Assembly (NCBI GenBank): GCA_031403315.1
Contig: JANNTD010000455.1
Location: 1 to 12,355 of the forward strand
Origin: DASYDU01 sp031403315
GTDB taxonomy: Bacteria > Planctomycetota > Planctomycetia > Pirellulales > Lacipirellulaceae
Direction: 5' to 3'
Length of the DNA stretch: 12,355 bases
Part shown: piece after piece, positions 1 through 6,555 of the stretch
How positions within the stretch are numbered: position 1 is the stretch's first letter
Layout: every line of letters starts with the position of its first letter
Notes under the pieces: model-generated
Seen by the model: only the letters and a program-made list of their open reading frames with translations
Told to the model about the DNA's origin: nothing
Databases searched by the model: none
Position numbers and translations under genes: made by a program

Positions 1-1
1 A

Positions 2-184
2 CCCGTTGTCGCCACCAATGTCGGTGGTGCCGGCGAGGCTATCATCGAAGGCAAAACATGCTCCTCCTCCTCGACAACTACGACAGCTTCGTCCACAACC
101 TGGCCCGCTATTTTCAGCGACTCGGCCAAGAGACGCTCGTCGTGCGCAACGACGCGATCGATGCCGCGGGCGTCCGCGCAATGA
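2..184 (+). pseudogene. Truncated glycosyltransferase (GT4-like) tail, joined to the start of the amidotransferase gene
   Basis: Reading from base 2, the first 19 codons give a typical GT4 (glycosyltransferase group 1) C-terminal-lobe motif: PVVAT, then NVGG, then GEAIIEGKT. In the family this is the nucleotide-sugar-binding loop, normally followed by G-[LY]-L-V and about 60-80 further residues ending in helices. Here the match stops exactly where the next gene starts (base 58). The frame then continues as a low-complexity Ser/Thr/Ala tail, which is the out-of-frame reading of trpG, to a TGA at 182-184. The 5' part lies outside the window. I read this as a glycosyltransferase gene cut by a rearrangement. 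A misassembled junction at the window edge, or a chance match over only 19 residues, are the alternatives. The AAGG ribosome-binding site of the next gene lies within the glycosyltransferase codons for E-G-K. Confidence 0.5.
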
Positions 185-708
185 AACCATCAGCGCTGAT
201 TCTCTCTCCCGGCCCATGCGCACCCAGTCAAGCCGGCGCGTCGCTCGAGATCGTCCGCACGCTCGCCGACGACGTGCCGATGCTTGGCGTCTGCCTGGGC
301 CACCAAATCCTGGCCCAAGCACTCGGCGCGCGCATCGTTCCCGCTCCGCGCCCGGTCCACGGCCAGACTTCCGAGATCACGCACGACGCGAGCGGCCTGT
401 TTGCAAACCTGCCCTCGCCGCTGGCCGTCTGCCGCTACCATTCGCTAGTCGTCGAACCGGCCTCGCTGCCGTCCGAGTTGCGTCCGACTGCTTGGACCGA
501 CGACGGCCTGTTGATGGCGTTCGAACACGCGAATCGCCCGCTTTTCGGCGTCCAATTTCACCCTGAGGCGATTCTCACCGTCGGCGGCTACACGCTCCTG
601 GCGAATTTTCTGCGGCTCGTCGGGCTCCCGGTTTCCGCCACGCTGGCGGACGTCACGGCCGGCGAGTTCGGCTCCGCGTCGCTGGAAGTCGACGCCCCGA
701 CGGGATAG
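58..708 (+). CDS. trpG: Glutamine amidotransferase subunit of anthranilate / aminodeoxychorismate synthase
   Basis: Class I glutamine amidotransferase of 216 residues that releases ammonia from glutamine for a partner synthase acting on chorismate, giving anthranilate (tryptophan) or 4-amino-4-deoxychorismate (folate). It is cytosolic. The N-terminus LLLLDNYDSF is the family's standard start, which fixes the ATG; AAGG at 48-51 is a suitable ribosome-binding site. SPGPC (about residues 51-55) is the oxyanion-loop region. The nucleophile is Cys79 in LGVCLGHQ, and the other triad residues are His168 and Glu170 in GVQFHPE. Ala replaces the usual Ser after HPE, which is tolerated. The C-terminal LLANFLRL block is typical, and about 25 extra residues follow it. 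No trpE, pabB, trpD or pabC is seen in the window, so the sequence cannot decide between TrpG and PabA; one protein often serves both pathways. The name is secure at family level only. Confidence 0.93.
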   Translation: MLLLLDNYDSFVHNLARYFQRLGQETLVVRNDAIDAAGVRAMKPSALILSPGPCAPSQAGASLEIVRTLADDVPMLGVCLGHQILAQALGARIVPAPRPVHGQTSEITHDASGLFANLPSPLAVCRYHSLVVEPASLPSELRPTAWTDDGLLMAFEHANRPLFGVQFHPEAILTVGGYTLLANFLRLVGLPVSATLADVTAGEFGSASLEVDAPTG

Positions 709-755
709 CATCGAAGGAGGGCCGTTGCCGGCAGTTTCACGTTCGAGGAGACGTC

Positions 756-1853
756 ATGCGGAAGTTGAATCGCGCTAATTTCGTTGTTCTTGCGGTCGCG
801 CTCGTCGCGAGTTCCACCGTCCAAGCTCAATGGGGCGGCGGGCAGTCGCGCTGGCGGAACATCCTCAAGAATCCTGCCGGCTACTACGGCAGCCCCGAAT
901 CGATCCGCGTCGCCGAAAACGTGCTGCTCTATCAGAACGACAACGGCGGCTGGCCCAAGAACATTGAAATGGCCGCCAAGCTGAGCGACAGCCAAAAGGC
1001 GCAACTCCGCAAGTCGCACAACCGCAGCGAAACGCTGATCGACAACGGCGCCACCTGGACCCAGATCCGCTTCCTCGCCAAGATGCACGAAGCCACGGGC
1101 GACAAACGCTTCGCCGACGCCTCGGTCCGCGGACTCAACTTCGTGCTCGACGCGCAGTACGACAACGGCGGCTGGCCGATGATCTACCCGCTCCGCAAGG
1201 GCTACTACAGCCACATCACGTTCAACGACGGCGCGATGATCGGCGTCATGAAACTGCTCCGAGACGTTTCCGCGGGCAAGAAGCCGTTCGAGTTTATCGA
1301 TGCCGCCACGCGCGAGCGCTGCCAGCAGGCGATCGACAAAGGCGTCGAAGCGATCCTCGCCACGCAAGTCGTCGTCGACAACAAACCAACGGCCTGGTGC
1401 GCCCAATACGACGAGCACACGCTCGAACCCGCTCCCGCGCGGGCCTATGAGCTCGTCTCGTTGAGCGGCTACGAAAGCGTCGGCATCGTCGAGTACCTGA
1501 TGGACCTCGACAACCCCAGCCCCGAAGTGAAGCGGGCGATCGACTCGGCGGTCGACTGGTTCAACCAGGTGAAGATCGCAGGCCAAGCCGTCCGCTGGGA
1601 GCAAGATCCAAAATCAAAGCGTCCGACCGATCGCATCGTCGTCGACGACCCGTCGGCCGAGCCGATCTGGGCCCGCTTCTACGTGATCGGCACGAACCGC
1701 CCGATGTTCGTCGGCCGCGACGGCATCATCCACGACCACCTCGCCGACATTGAACGCGAACGCCGCCTCGGCTACGCCTGGCTCGGCGACTGGCCCAGCG
1801 ACCTCCTGAACGAAGACTACCCGAAGTGGCAGAAGCAGTGGGGCGGCGAGTAG
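756..1853 (+). CDS. Secreted pectate lyase, polysaccharide lyase family 10
   Basis: Pectate lyase of 365 residues, expected to cleave de-esterified polygalacturonate by calcium-dependent beta-elimination outside the cytoplasm. Residues 1-24 form a Sec signal peptide (KLNR, hydrophobic stretch, V-Q-A cleavage before Gln25). The mature protein is a single PL10 catalytic domain with no binding module. Conserved blocks include NGGWPKN (Asn63-Asn69), a second DNGGWP followed by IYP, YYSHITFNDGAM, WCAQYDEH (Trp214-His221), PARAYEL (Arg229) and ARFY with Arg307. The family uses an arginine as catalytic base; I cannot say with certainty which of these arginines it is. The ATG is preceded by GAGGAG (745-750) at good spacing. 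The gene lies 47 bp after trpG with no clear promoter between them, although the two jobs are unrelated. The family call is firm from the motifs and overall length. Confidence 0.92.
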   Translation: MRKLNRANFVVLAVALVASSTVQAQWGGGQSRWRNILKNPAGYYGSPESIRVAENVLLYQNDNGGWPKNIEMAAKLSDSQKAQLRKSHNRSETLIDNGATWTQIRFLAKMHEATGDKRFADASVRGLNFVLDAQYDNGGWPMIYPLRKGYYSHITFNDGAMIGVMKLLRDVSAGKKPFEFIDAATRERCQQAIDKGVEAILATQVVVDNKPTAWCAQYDEHTLEPAPARAYELVSLSGYESVGIVEYLMDLDNPSPEVKRAIDSAVDWFNQVKIAGQAVRWEQDPKSKRPTDRIVVDDPSAEPIWARFYVIGTNRPMFVGRDGIIHDHLADIERERRLGYAWLGDWPSDLLNEDYPKWQKQWGGE

Positions 1854-1908
1854 AGCACGGCAATTGCGACGGTCGCCAGACGCTTCGCCGACTCGACCCG
1901 TCCAGACT

Positions 1909-1938
1909 TTGACAAGAGCTCCGCGAAGTCTCTATAAT
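1909..1938 (+). promoter_or_regulatory. Consensus sigma-70-type promoter for the radical SAM/AAA+ cluster
   Basis: TTGACA at 1909-1914 and TATAAT at 1933-1938 are separated by 18 bp. Both boxes match the consensus perfectly, which is rare in GC-rich DNA. Transcription would start near 1945 and leave a leader of about 70 nt before the ATG at 2016. The leader holds a small stem-loop (TGGGG 1968-1972 with CCCCA 1980-1984). No other convincing promoter is visible before 9446, so this one may serve several genes. Function is inferred from sequence alone. Confidence 0.75.
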
Positions 1939-2015
1939 CCAAGCTGAGAAGCTATTATCTCCGGAACTGGGGTTGAGTGCCCCACACACGCCGCCTTCGT
2001 CTTTTCAGGTGCGCG

Positions 2016-2846
2016 ATGATTGTGGATGCCATTGATCGCGAGCGGTTGGCTCGTGCTGAGCGACACATGCGCTCATGCACGTTGTGTGAGCATCAGTGTG
2101 GCGTCGATCGCACCGCCGGCGAGCGCGGTCCTTGCAAGGCTGGCCGCGAGGCGAGAGTCTTTCGCCATCGTGTCGAGCTTGGCGAGGAAATCGAACTGAT
2201 CCCCTCCCATCTCTTCTACTTGTCCGGCTGCGACCTCCGCTGCGCGTTTTGCATCGCCGAGTCGAATGCTTTCAATCCGCTCGTCGGCACCGAGTTGACG
2301 GCCGACTTCCTTTCCACGGCCGTGGCCTGGGGACGACTGCGGGGCGCCCGAAACATCCAATGGGTCGGCGGCGAGCCGACGATTCACCTGCCGGCGATTC
2401 TCAACGCGATGTCTGCCTGCCACGACTTGCCGCCCATCGTTTGGAAATCCGACTTCTACGGCACACCCGCGGCGTTCGAGTTGCTCAAAGACGTCGTCGA
2501 CGTTTACGTGGCCGACTTCAAATTCGGTAACGACCACTGTGCCGAGCGGATCGCCAAGGTGGATCGCTACGTGGCGACGATCACGCGAAACTTGGCCGCG
2601 GCCGCCGAGCAAGGCGACCTTATTGTCCGGCACTTACTGCTGCCGGGGCATTTTGATTGCTGCTATCGCCCCATCGTCGAACACATCGCGCGGGAGCTGC
2701 CCGGCGTGAAGTTCAGCATCCGCGACGGCTACCTGCCCCGTTGGCAGGCGCAGCACTACGGCGAACTGGCCCATCCGCTCGACGCGGCCGTTGCGAACCA
2801 TGCGCATGAACTGGCCGCGCACTTCGGCCTGAAAGTAGTCCTATGA
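2016..2846 (+). CDS. Radical SAM protein, PflX-type (COG1313)
   Basis: Predicted radical S-adenosylmethionine enzyme of 276 residues, resembling the uncharacterised PflX branch of pyruvate-formate-lyase-activating proteins. The SAM-cluster motif CxxxCxxC is Cys72, Cys76 and Cys79 in CDLRCAFC. The GGEPT block (118-122) is the usual SAM-contact motif. An N-terminal cysteine set, Cys21, Cys24, Cys28 and Cys40 in CTLCEHQCGV and GERGPC, is typical of this branch and probably holds a second Fe-S cluster or metal site. The substrate is unknown. I prefer ATG 2016, with AGGTG just upstream, over the in-frame GTG at 1977, which would add 13 residues of unlikely composition. The stop overlaps the next start as ATGA, indicating translational coupling. 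The family is clear; the biochemical role is not. Confidence 0.87.
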   Translation: MIVDAIDRERLARAERHMRSCTLCEHQCGVDRTAGERGPCKAGREARVFRHRVELGEEIELIPSHLFYLSGCDLRCAFCIAESNAFNPLVGTELTADFLSTAVAWGRLRGARNIQWVGGEPTIHLPAILNAMSACHDLPPIVWKSDFYGTPAAFELLKDVVDVYVADFKFGNDHCAERIAKVDRYVATITRNLAAAAEQGDLIVRHLLLPGHFDCCYRPIVEHIARELPGVKFSIRDGYLPRWQAQHYGELAHPLDAAVANHAHELAAHFGLKVVL

Positions 2847-3058
2847 ACGCCGACGACGAAACGAACATCACCGACATCGAGCTGCTGCCCGACGGCCGCA
2901 TCTGCGTTTTCGGCACGTCGCTGGAAGTCCTCGAAGTGCTCGATGAACTTCAGGGCGGGCGGGATTCGGCCGTACGCCGCCGACTCCAATCGCACGCAGA
3001 CTTATCGGAACAGTCGCAGCGGCACGAAACGATTACACCAAGGGGGCAACATGGCTGA
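2843..3058 (+). CDS. Small conserved-looking protein coupled to the radical SAM gene
   Basis: A 71-residue soluble protein with no signal peptide or membrane segment. Residues about 9-35 (TDIELLPDGRICVFG, then SLEVLEVLDEL) look like a short beta-hairpin followed by a helix. The remainder is polar and probably flexible. It has one cysteine, Cys21. Its ATG overlaps the radical SAM stop (ATGA, 2843-2846), and its end overlaps the AAA+ start by 8 bp, so it sits in the middle of a translationally coupled trio and is likely real. I do not recognise a named family. It could be a partner or substrate of the radical SAM enzyme or an adaptor for the AAA+ protein, but nothing in the sequence decides this. 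Confidence 0.72.
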   Translation: MNADDETNITDIELLPDGRICVFGTSLEVLEVLDELQGGRDSAVRRRLQSHADLSEQSQRHETITPRGQHG

Positions 3059-4736
3059 CGGGCCGGGCGACGTCGTCGACAACAAACCACAGCCGCCGCA
3101 AAAACCGCTGGTACCGATCACGGCCGCAAAGCCGGGAGCGCCGGCCGCCAAGCCCGCGCGGCGCGCCGCTCGCTGCCCGTCTGCGCAGCAGGAGCTCGAC
3201 GTGCTGGTGCGGGCCCGCTACCCGATCGTGTACGTCGTGACCTGGGAGGAAGAGCGCGTCGAGCGCTGTCTCCGCGAGATCGGCGCTGCCCGCAACAAGA
3301 ATCTGTTCGTCTGGACGATCACGCAAGGCATCGTCAAATCGGGTACTGACGCCCAACAGAGCAAGTCGGGCAGCGGCAACACTTCCGATCCACTCGCGGC
3401 ACTCGACGCAGTGATCAACCAGATTGAGCCGGCCATCTACTTGTTCAAGGATTTCCACCGCTTTACCGAGGACGAACGCTGCAATTTGTCGGTTGTCCGC
3501 CGGCTCCGCGACGTGGCCCACCACCTCCGCGACACCTACAAGACGATCGTGATCACGTCGCCGCTAATGCGGATTGCGCCCGAGCTCACGAAAGACGTCA
3601 CGGTGATCGATTTCGGCCTGCCGGGGCCCGAGGATTTCAACAAGCTGCTCGACCGCATCATCGAAGATGTTAAAGACAACCCCAAGGTCAAGATCGACCT
3701 GAACCCCGATGCCCGCGAACGCCTGCTGAGCGCCGCCCGCGGCCTCACCTTGAAGGAAGCTGAAAACGTCTTCGCCAAGACACTCGTGACCGACGGCCGC
3801 CTCAGCGGTAGCGACGTCAACATCGTCTTCAGCGAGAAGCAACAGGTCATCAAGAAGAGCGGCCTATTGGAATACTACGAGTCGCAAGAGAAATTCAGCG
3901 ACGTGGCCGGACTCGAGAATCTCAAGGATTGGCTCAAGAAGCGGTCGATCGCGTTTACCGAAAAGGCACACAAATTTGGCTTGCCGGCCCCGCGTGGCGT
4001 GTTGCTCTTGGGCGTGCAAGGTTGCGGTAAGAGCCTCTGCGCGAAGGCCGTCTCCGGGTTGTGGGGACAGCCGCTGCTGCGATTCGACATCGGACGGATG
4101 TTCAGCAGCCTTGTCGGTTCGAGCGAGGAGAACGTCCGCCGTGCGATCCAGGTGGCCGAGAGCGTGGCCCCAGTGATCCTCTGGGTCGACGAAATCGACA
4201 AAGCCCTGGCTGGGGCGGCCAACTCGGCCGGCAGCGATGGCGGCACGGCAGCCCGCGTGTTCGGCACGCTGCTCACCTGGCTCTCCGAAAAAACCTCGCC
4301 GGTGTTCGTGATCGCCACCGCCAACGACATCAGCAATCTGCCGCCCGAGCTGTTGCGCAAAGGGCGGCTCGACGAGATCTTTTTCATCGATCTGCCGACC
4401 GCGCTCGAGCGCCGCGAAGTCTTCCGCATCCACATCGAGAAGCGTGGCCGCAACCCGGCCAATTTCGACCTCGACGATCTGGCCCGCGTCAGCGAGGGCT
4501 TCAACGGCGCGGAAATCGAAGAAGCGGTGATCGCGGCCCTGTTCGACGCCTTCAGCAGCCAGCAGGAACTCAAAACGGAATTCATCAAAGGAGCGATTGC
4601 CGACACGGTGCCCCTCTCGAAGACGATGAGCGAGGAACTCAATCGCCTCCGCACATGGGCCAACGGCCGCTCGCGGCCCGCCTCGGGAACACTCACGCAG
4701 TTGGTCGACGAGGGCCGGCGAAAGATCGAAATCTAA
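3051..4736 (+). CDS. ycf46: AAA+ ATPase, Ycf46-like
   Basis: Cytosolic AAA+ ATPase of 561 residues with the architecture of Ycf46, a protein of cyanobacteria and red-algal plastids. Residues 1-45 are a Pro/Ala/Lys-rich flexible leader. The region from about 46 to 280 is the Ycf46-type N-terminal domain, recognisable from ELDVLVRARYPIVYVVTWEE, which resembles a degenerate first ATPase-like domain (IYLFKDFHRF, IVITSP). From about 288 to the end is the active AAA module: Walker A GVQGCGKS (321-328), Walker B VILWVDEID (375-383, Asp380/Glu381), sensor 1 ATAND (Asn425), and the arginine-finger region LLRKGRLDE (Arg436, Arg439). ATG 3051 follows AAGGGGG and overlaps the preceding stop; the in-frame ATG at 2943 would lie inside the previous gene. 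In cyanobacteria Ycf46 has been linked to photosynthesis and CO2 uptake, which cannot be its role here if the host is a planctomycete. A remodelling job acting on neighbouring products is an inference. Confidence 0.88.
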   Translation: MADGPGDVVDNKPQPPQKPLVPITAAKPGAPAAKPARRAARCPSAQQELDVLVRARYPIVYVVTWEEERVERCLREIGAARNKNLFVWTITQGIVKSGTDAQQSKSGSGNTSDPLAALDAVINQIEPAIYLFKDFHRFTEDERCNLSVVRRLRDVAHHLRDTYKTIVITSPLMRIAPELTKDVTVIDFGLPGPEDFNKLLDRIIEDVKDNPKVKIDLNPDARERLLSAARGLTLKEAENVFAKTLVTDGRLSGSDVNIVFSEKQQVIKKSGLLEYYESQEKFSDVAGLENLKDWLKKRSIAFTEKAHKFGLPAPRGVLLLGVQGCGKSLCAKAVSGLWGQPLLRFDIGRMFSSLVGSSEENVRRAIQVAESVAPVILWVDEIDKALAGAANSAGSDGGTAARVFGTLLTWLSEKTSPVFVIATANDISNLPPELLRKGRLDEIFFIDLPTALERREVFRIHIEKRGRNPANFDLDDLARVSEGFNGAEIEEAVIAALFDAFSSQQELKTEFIKGAIADTVPLSKTMSEELNRLRTWANGRSRPASGTLTQLVDEGRRKIEI

Positions 4737-4787
4737 CAGCGCGATGCCAATCGCGACGCCCCAATCCTGGAACAATCGAGGTGCAGT

Positions 4788-5249
4788 ATGAGTACGGTGA
4801 TGGTCATTACGCCGATTATCATTGCAAATTGGCCGGCAATCACGGCAGCCGTCGCGGCCGCGGTCGGCTCGATGGGTTTCGCCGCCGCCCAGGAAGCCCA
4901 TTCCTTGGACCGCGCTCGGACCTCCGCCACCAACCGCGAGGAGATCGAAGTCGAAGACAGCGACGTCCTGCAAGCCGCCGCCGGCACGGCCGAAGAAATG
5001 GTAGTCGAGCGCGACGGCGTCCGGGCCACTTTCAGCCGCGACGCCCGCGGCGCCTTGAAGCTCTGCCTCGAAGGGGGCAATCTCTCGAAGTCGCAGCTCC
5101 GCAAGCTCGGCGAGGAGCTGATCGGCCGCGTCACGCAGCAGTACGCCTACCACCGCATCGTGACGGAACTGAAAGAACGCAACATGACGATCGTCGACGA
5201 GCAAGTCACGCAAGACCAAACCGTAAAAATCCGCGTCCGCAACTGGTAA
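4788..5249 (+). CDS. Divergent Ycf35/DUF1257-like protein
   Basis: A 153-residue protein whose C-terminal third (117-153: QQYAYHRIV, KERNMTIVDEQV, KIRVRNW) matches the pattern of Ycf35/DUF1257, where the end runs I-T-Q-x-Y-A-Y, then a helix, a strand and a final RRW. The start also follows the family rhythm (MSxxxxI, a helix, then GF at 30-31), but residues 5-34 are unusually hydrophobic and alanine-rich and could be mistaken for a membrane segment. A charged central stretch (45-65) separates the two parts. DUF1257 proteins are known from cyanobacteria and plastids and have no established function. GAGGTG at 4778-4783 is a good ribosome-binding site. The gene sits 51 bp after the Ycf46-like gene and before a DUF2997-like gene, which supports the assignment. 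I assign it from remembered family patterns, not an alignment. Confidence 0.72.
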   Translation: MSTVMVITPIIIANWPAITAAVAAAVGSMGFAAAQEAHSLDRARTSATNREEIEVEDSDVLQAAAGTAEEMVVERDGVRATFSRDARGALKLCLEGGNLSKSQLRKLGEELIGRVTQQYAYHRIVTELKERNMTIVDEQVTQDQTVKIRVRNW

Positions 5250-5311
5250 CGTACGTCAGGCTTTCCAGCCTGACATTAACTGGCAAGTCAGTCTGGAAAG
5301 GCCGACGTACG
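5250..5311. repeat. Large imperfect inverted repeat (REP/MITE-like)
   Basis: Two 25-nt arms, 5250-5274 and 5287-5311, are inverted copies matching at 22 of 25 positions around a 12-nt centre. The left arm also folds on itself: GTCAGGCT (5255-5262), loop TTCC, AGCCTGAC (5267-5274), a perfect 8-bp stem. The right arm has the same layout with two mismatches. It begins one base after the DUF1257-like stop and ends 18 bp before the DUF2997-like start. Similar elements built on a CAGGCTTTCCAGCCTG-like core are, as I recall, dispersed in planctomycete genomes. It may act as a processing or attenuation structure between the two genes. Confidence 0.8.
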
Positions 5312-5329
5312 CCCACGGGAGACCACGAT

Positions 5330-5536
5330 ATGGCCCAAGAAGAGCTAGAAATCGAAATCGACGCCCAAGGCCGCGTTCAAGTCCGCACGATCGGCATCAA
5401 GGGCGCTCGCTGCCTCGACTACGCCGAAGCCCTGGCCCGCATCCTCGGCCGTGAAGAATCGCGGCAAATGACCAGCGAATTCTACGAAGCGGAGCAAGCC
5501 ACGCGGACGCACGTCGACGTGAAACAGCGGCGGTAA
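5330..5536 (+). CDS. DUF2997-like small protein
   Basis: A 68-residue soluble protein matching the DUF2997 pattern known from cyanobacteria: an N-terminal strand pair (EIEIDAQGRVQV), then GIKGARCLD, a helix (YAEALARILG), then the signature MTSEFYEAE (47-55). Cys29 sits where the family commonly has a cysteine (G-x-x-C). The ATG is preceded by GGGAG (5317-5321). Its function is unknown. In cyanobacteria, genes of this family are, as I recall, found near ycf35 and a ferredoxin gene; here it follows the DUF1257-like gene, which strengthens both assignments. No ferredoxin gene is present in the window, but the upstream radical SAM protein is an Fe-S protein. The inverted repeat directly upstream could tune its expression relative to the genes before it. 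Confidence 0.75.
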   Translation: MAQEELEIEIDAQGRVQVRTIGIKGARCLDYAEALARILGREESRQMTSEFYEAEQATRTHVDVKQRR

Positions 5537-5566
5537 AAGATTGCGCGCCGCAAGGATGTTCGAACA

Positions 5567-6547
5567 ATGTCACTAATTCAGGCAATGGAAAAAGTTCGTG
5601 AGAATATCGCCGGCACCTACGACGGTCCGGCTGGGGAAATTACCTTGCCGACGCCCACCGAACTGCCGGCCAGCTTGTCTCCCGATGAATTGCGTGAATG
5701 TTTGCGGCGGCGATATGACAAGTTGAAGGCGCTCGAAGTCGAGTATACCTTCAACAACCAAGTCTTCGGTGGCGAAGACAGAATTGTTCCCTGTGGGCGT
5801 CTTCACTTTGCGTTCTCAGCCGAGAAACGCTTTAAGGCGCAATCTAGTCCCTGTCGCGACGGAGAATTCGTTTATCCTCACGGTGTTTGGGCATGGGACG
5901 GAAAGGTGCAGCAGACTTACGAGTCAGAAAGTCAAGACGCGTTTCTTGATGGCGAGCAGAAAGCGTGGACCAATTGTGATTTCTATTTGCGGACAGCAGG
6001 AATTCCAATCGGTTCGCTAGAGGACGAATTAGCGAATAGTACAAAAGCCTGTCGCCCACCGCCATGGATTCACCGCATCATGGGTTCCACGGATCGCTGG
6101 CGGGTGCAATCCCAACTTGAATTGGTCGACGGCGCTCATTGCCATGTAGTCCAGCTAGGTTATCGACATAAGATCTGGCTTGATCCTGTGATCGATTTTG
6201 CCATTCGATTTCGTGAATCGTATAGCCGGCGTCACGTTCTTTCAAATTGGCGAATAATAGGCCGGTATGCGTACCGAGATTTTCGTTGCTTCGCGGACGA
6301 TATCTGGCTGCCTTGGCGATTGGAGTCCGTTCAATACGAGCCCAATCCCGCAGCGATCCGTAAGGATGAACAGCGGACAAGATATTGCATCGATGAAGCG
6401 CAGAAGCTCGCTGTAAATGCCGAAGTGCCGGACAGTCTTTTCTCGCTGCAGTTCCCGCCGGGGACAGTGGTTCGCGACAAGGCGAATCGAAAGTTCTACC
6501 GGCTCGGCGACCACGGCGAGGAAATCAAAATGGGCGAGTGGGAGTAG
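5567..6547 (+). CDS. Hypothetical protein, lower-GC codon use
   Basis: A 326-residue protein that I do not recognise with confidence. It has no signal peptide, no membrane segment and no catalytic motif I can name. After a polar N-terminus (1-38), residues 39-65 form a helix then a strand (DELRECLRRRYDKLKALEVEYTF split as LRRRYDKLK, LEVEYTF). A series of beta-rich segments follows (LHFAFSAEKRFKAQ, GVWAWDGKV, CHVVQLGYR, DIWLPWRLESVQYEP). The order 'helix, alternating strands, WDGK, WLPWR' resembles planctomycete proteins with a LolA/LppX-like beta fold, but this is a weak analogy. Codons use visibly more A and T (AAT, ATT, TAT, CGA) than the flanking genes, which may mean recent acquisition or low expression. 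It starts 30 bp after the DUF2997-like gene, with AAGGA at 5552-5556, and ends 8 bp before the next gene. ATG 5585 is an alternative start. Confidence 0.75.
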   Translation: MSLIQAMEKVRENIAGTYDGPAGEITLPTPTELPASLSPDELRECLRRRYDKLKALEVEYTFNNQVFGGEDRIVPCGRLHFAFSAEKRFKAQSSPCRDGEFVYPHGVWAWDGKVQQTYESESQDAFLDGEQKAWTNCDFYLRTAGIPIGSLEDELANSTKACRPPPWIHRIMGSTDRWRVQSQLELVDGAHCHVVQLGYRHKIWLDPVIDFAIRFRESYSRRHVLSNWRIIGRYAYRDFRCFADDIWLPWRLESVQYEPNPAAIRKDEQRTRYCIDEAQKLAVNAEVPDSLFSLQFPPGTVVRDKANRKFYRLGDHGEEIKMGEWE

Positions 6548-6555
6548 CGTTCGCC

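Noticed and set aside
588..1604. Long minus-strand open frame opposite the pectate lyase
   Set aside because: It is a GC-bias shadow of a gene with clear PL10 motifs. The protein is Val/Asp/Arg-rich with no family pattern.
2943..3050. Upstream in-frame extension of the AAA+ protein from ATG 2943
   Set aside because: It lies wholly inside the coupled small gene and lacks a ribosome-binding site, while ATG 3051 has AAGGGGG just upstream.
3864..5219. Long minus-strand open frame opposite the AAA+ and DUF1257-like genes
   Set aside because: It spans two well-supported genes and the gap between them and shows no recognisable motif, so it is a codon-bias artefact.
4061..5536. Long plus-strand open frame ending with the DUF2997-like protein
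   Set aside because: Its first 420 codons are the wrong frame of the AAA+ and DUF1257-like genes. Only the part from ATG 5330 has a ribosome-binding site and family pattern.
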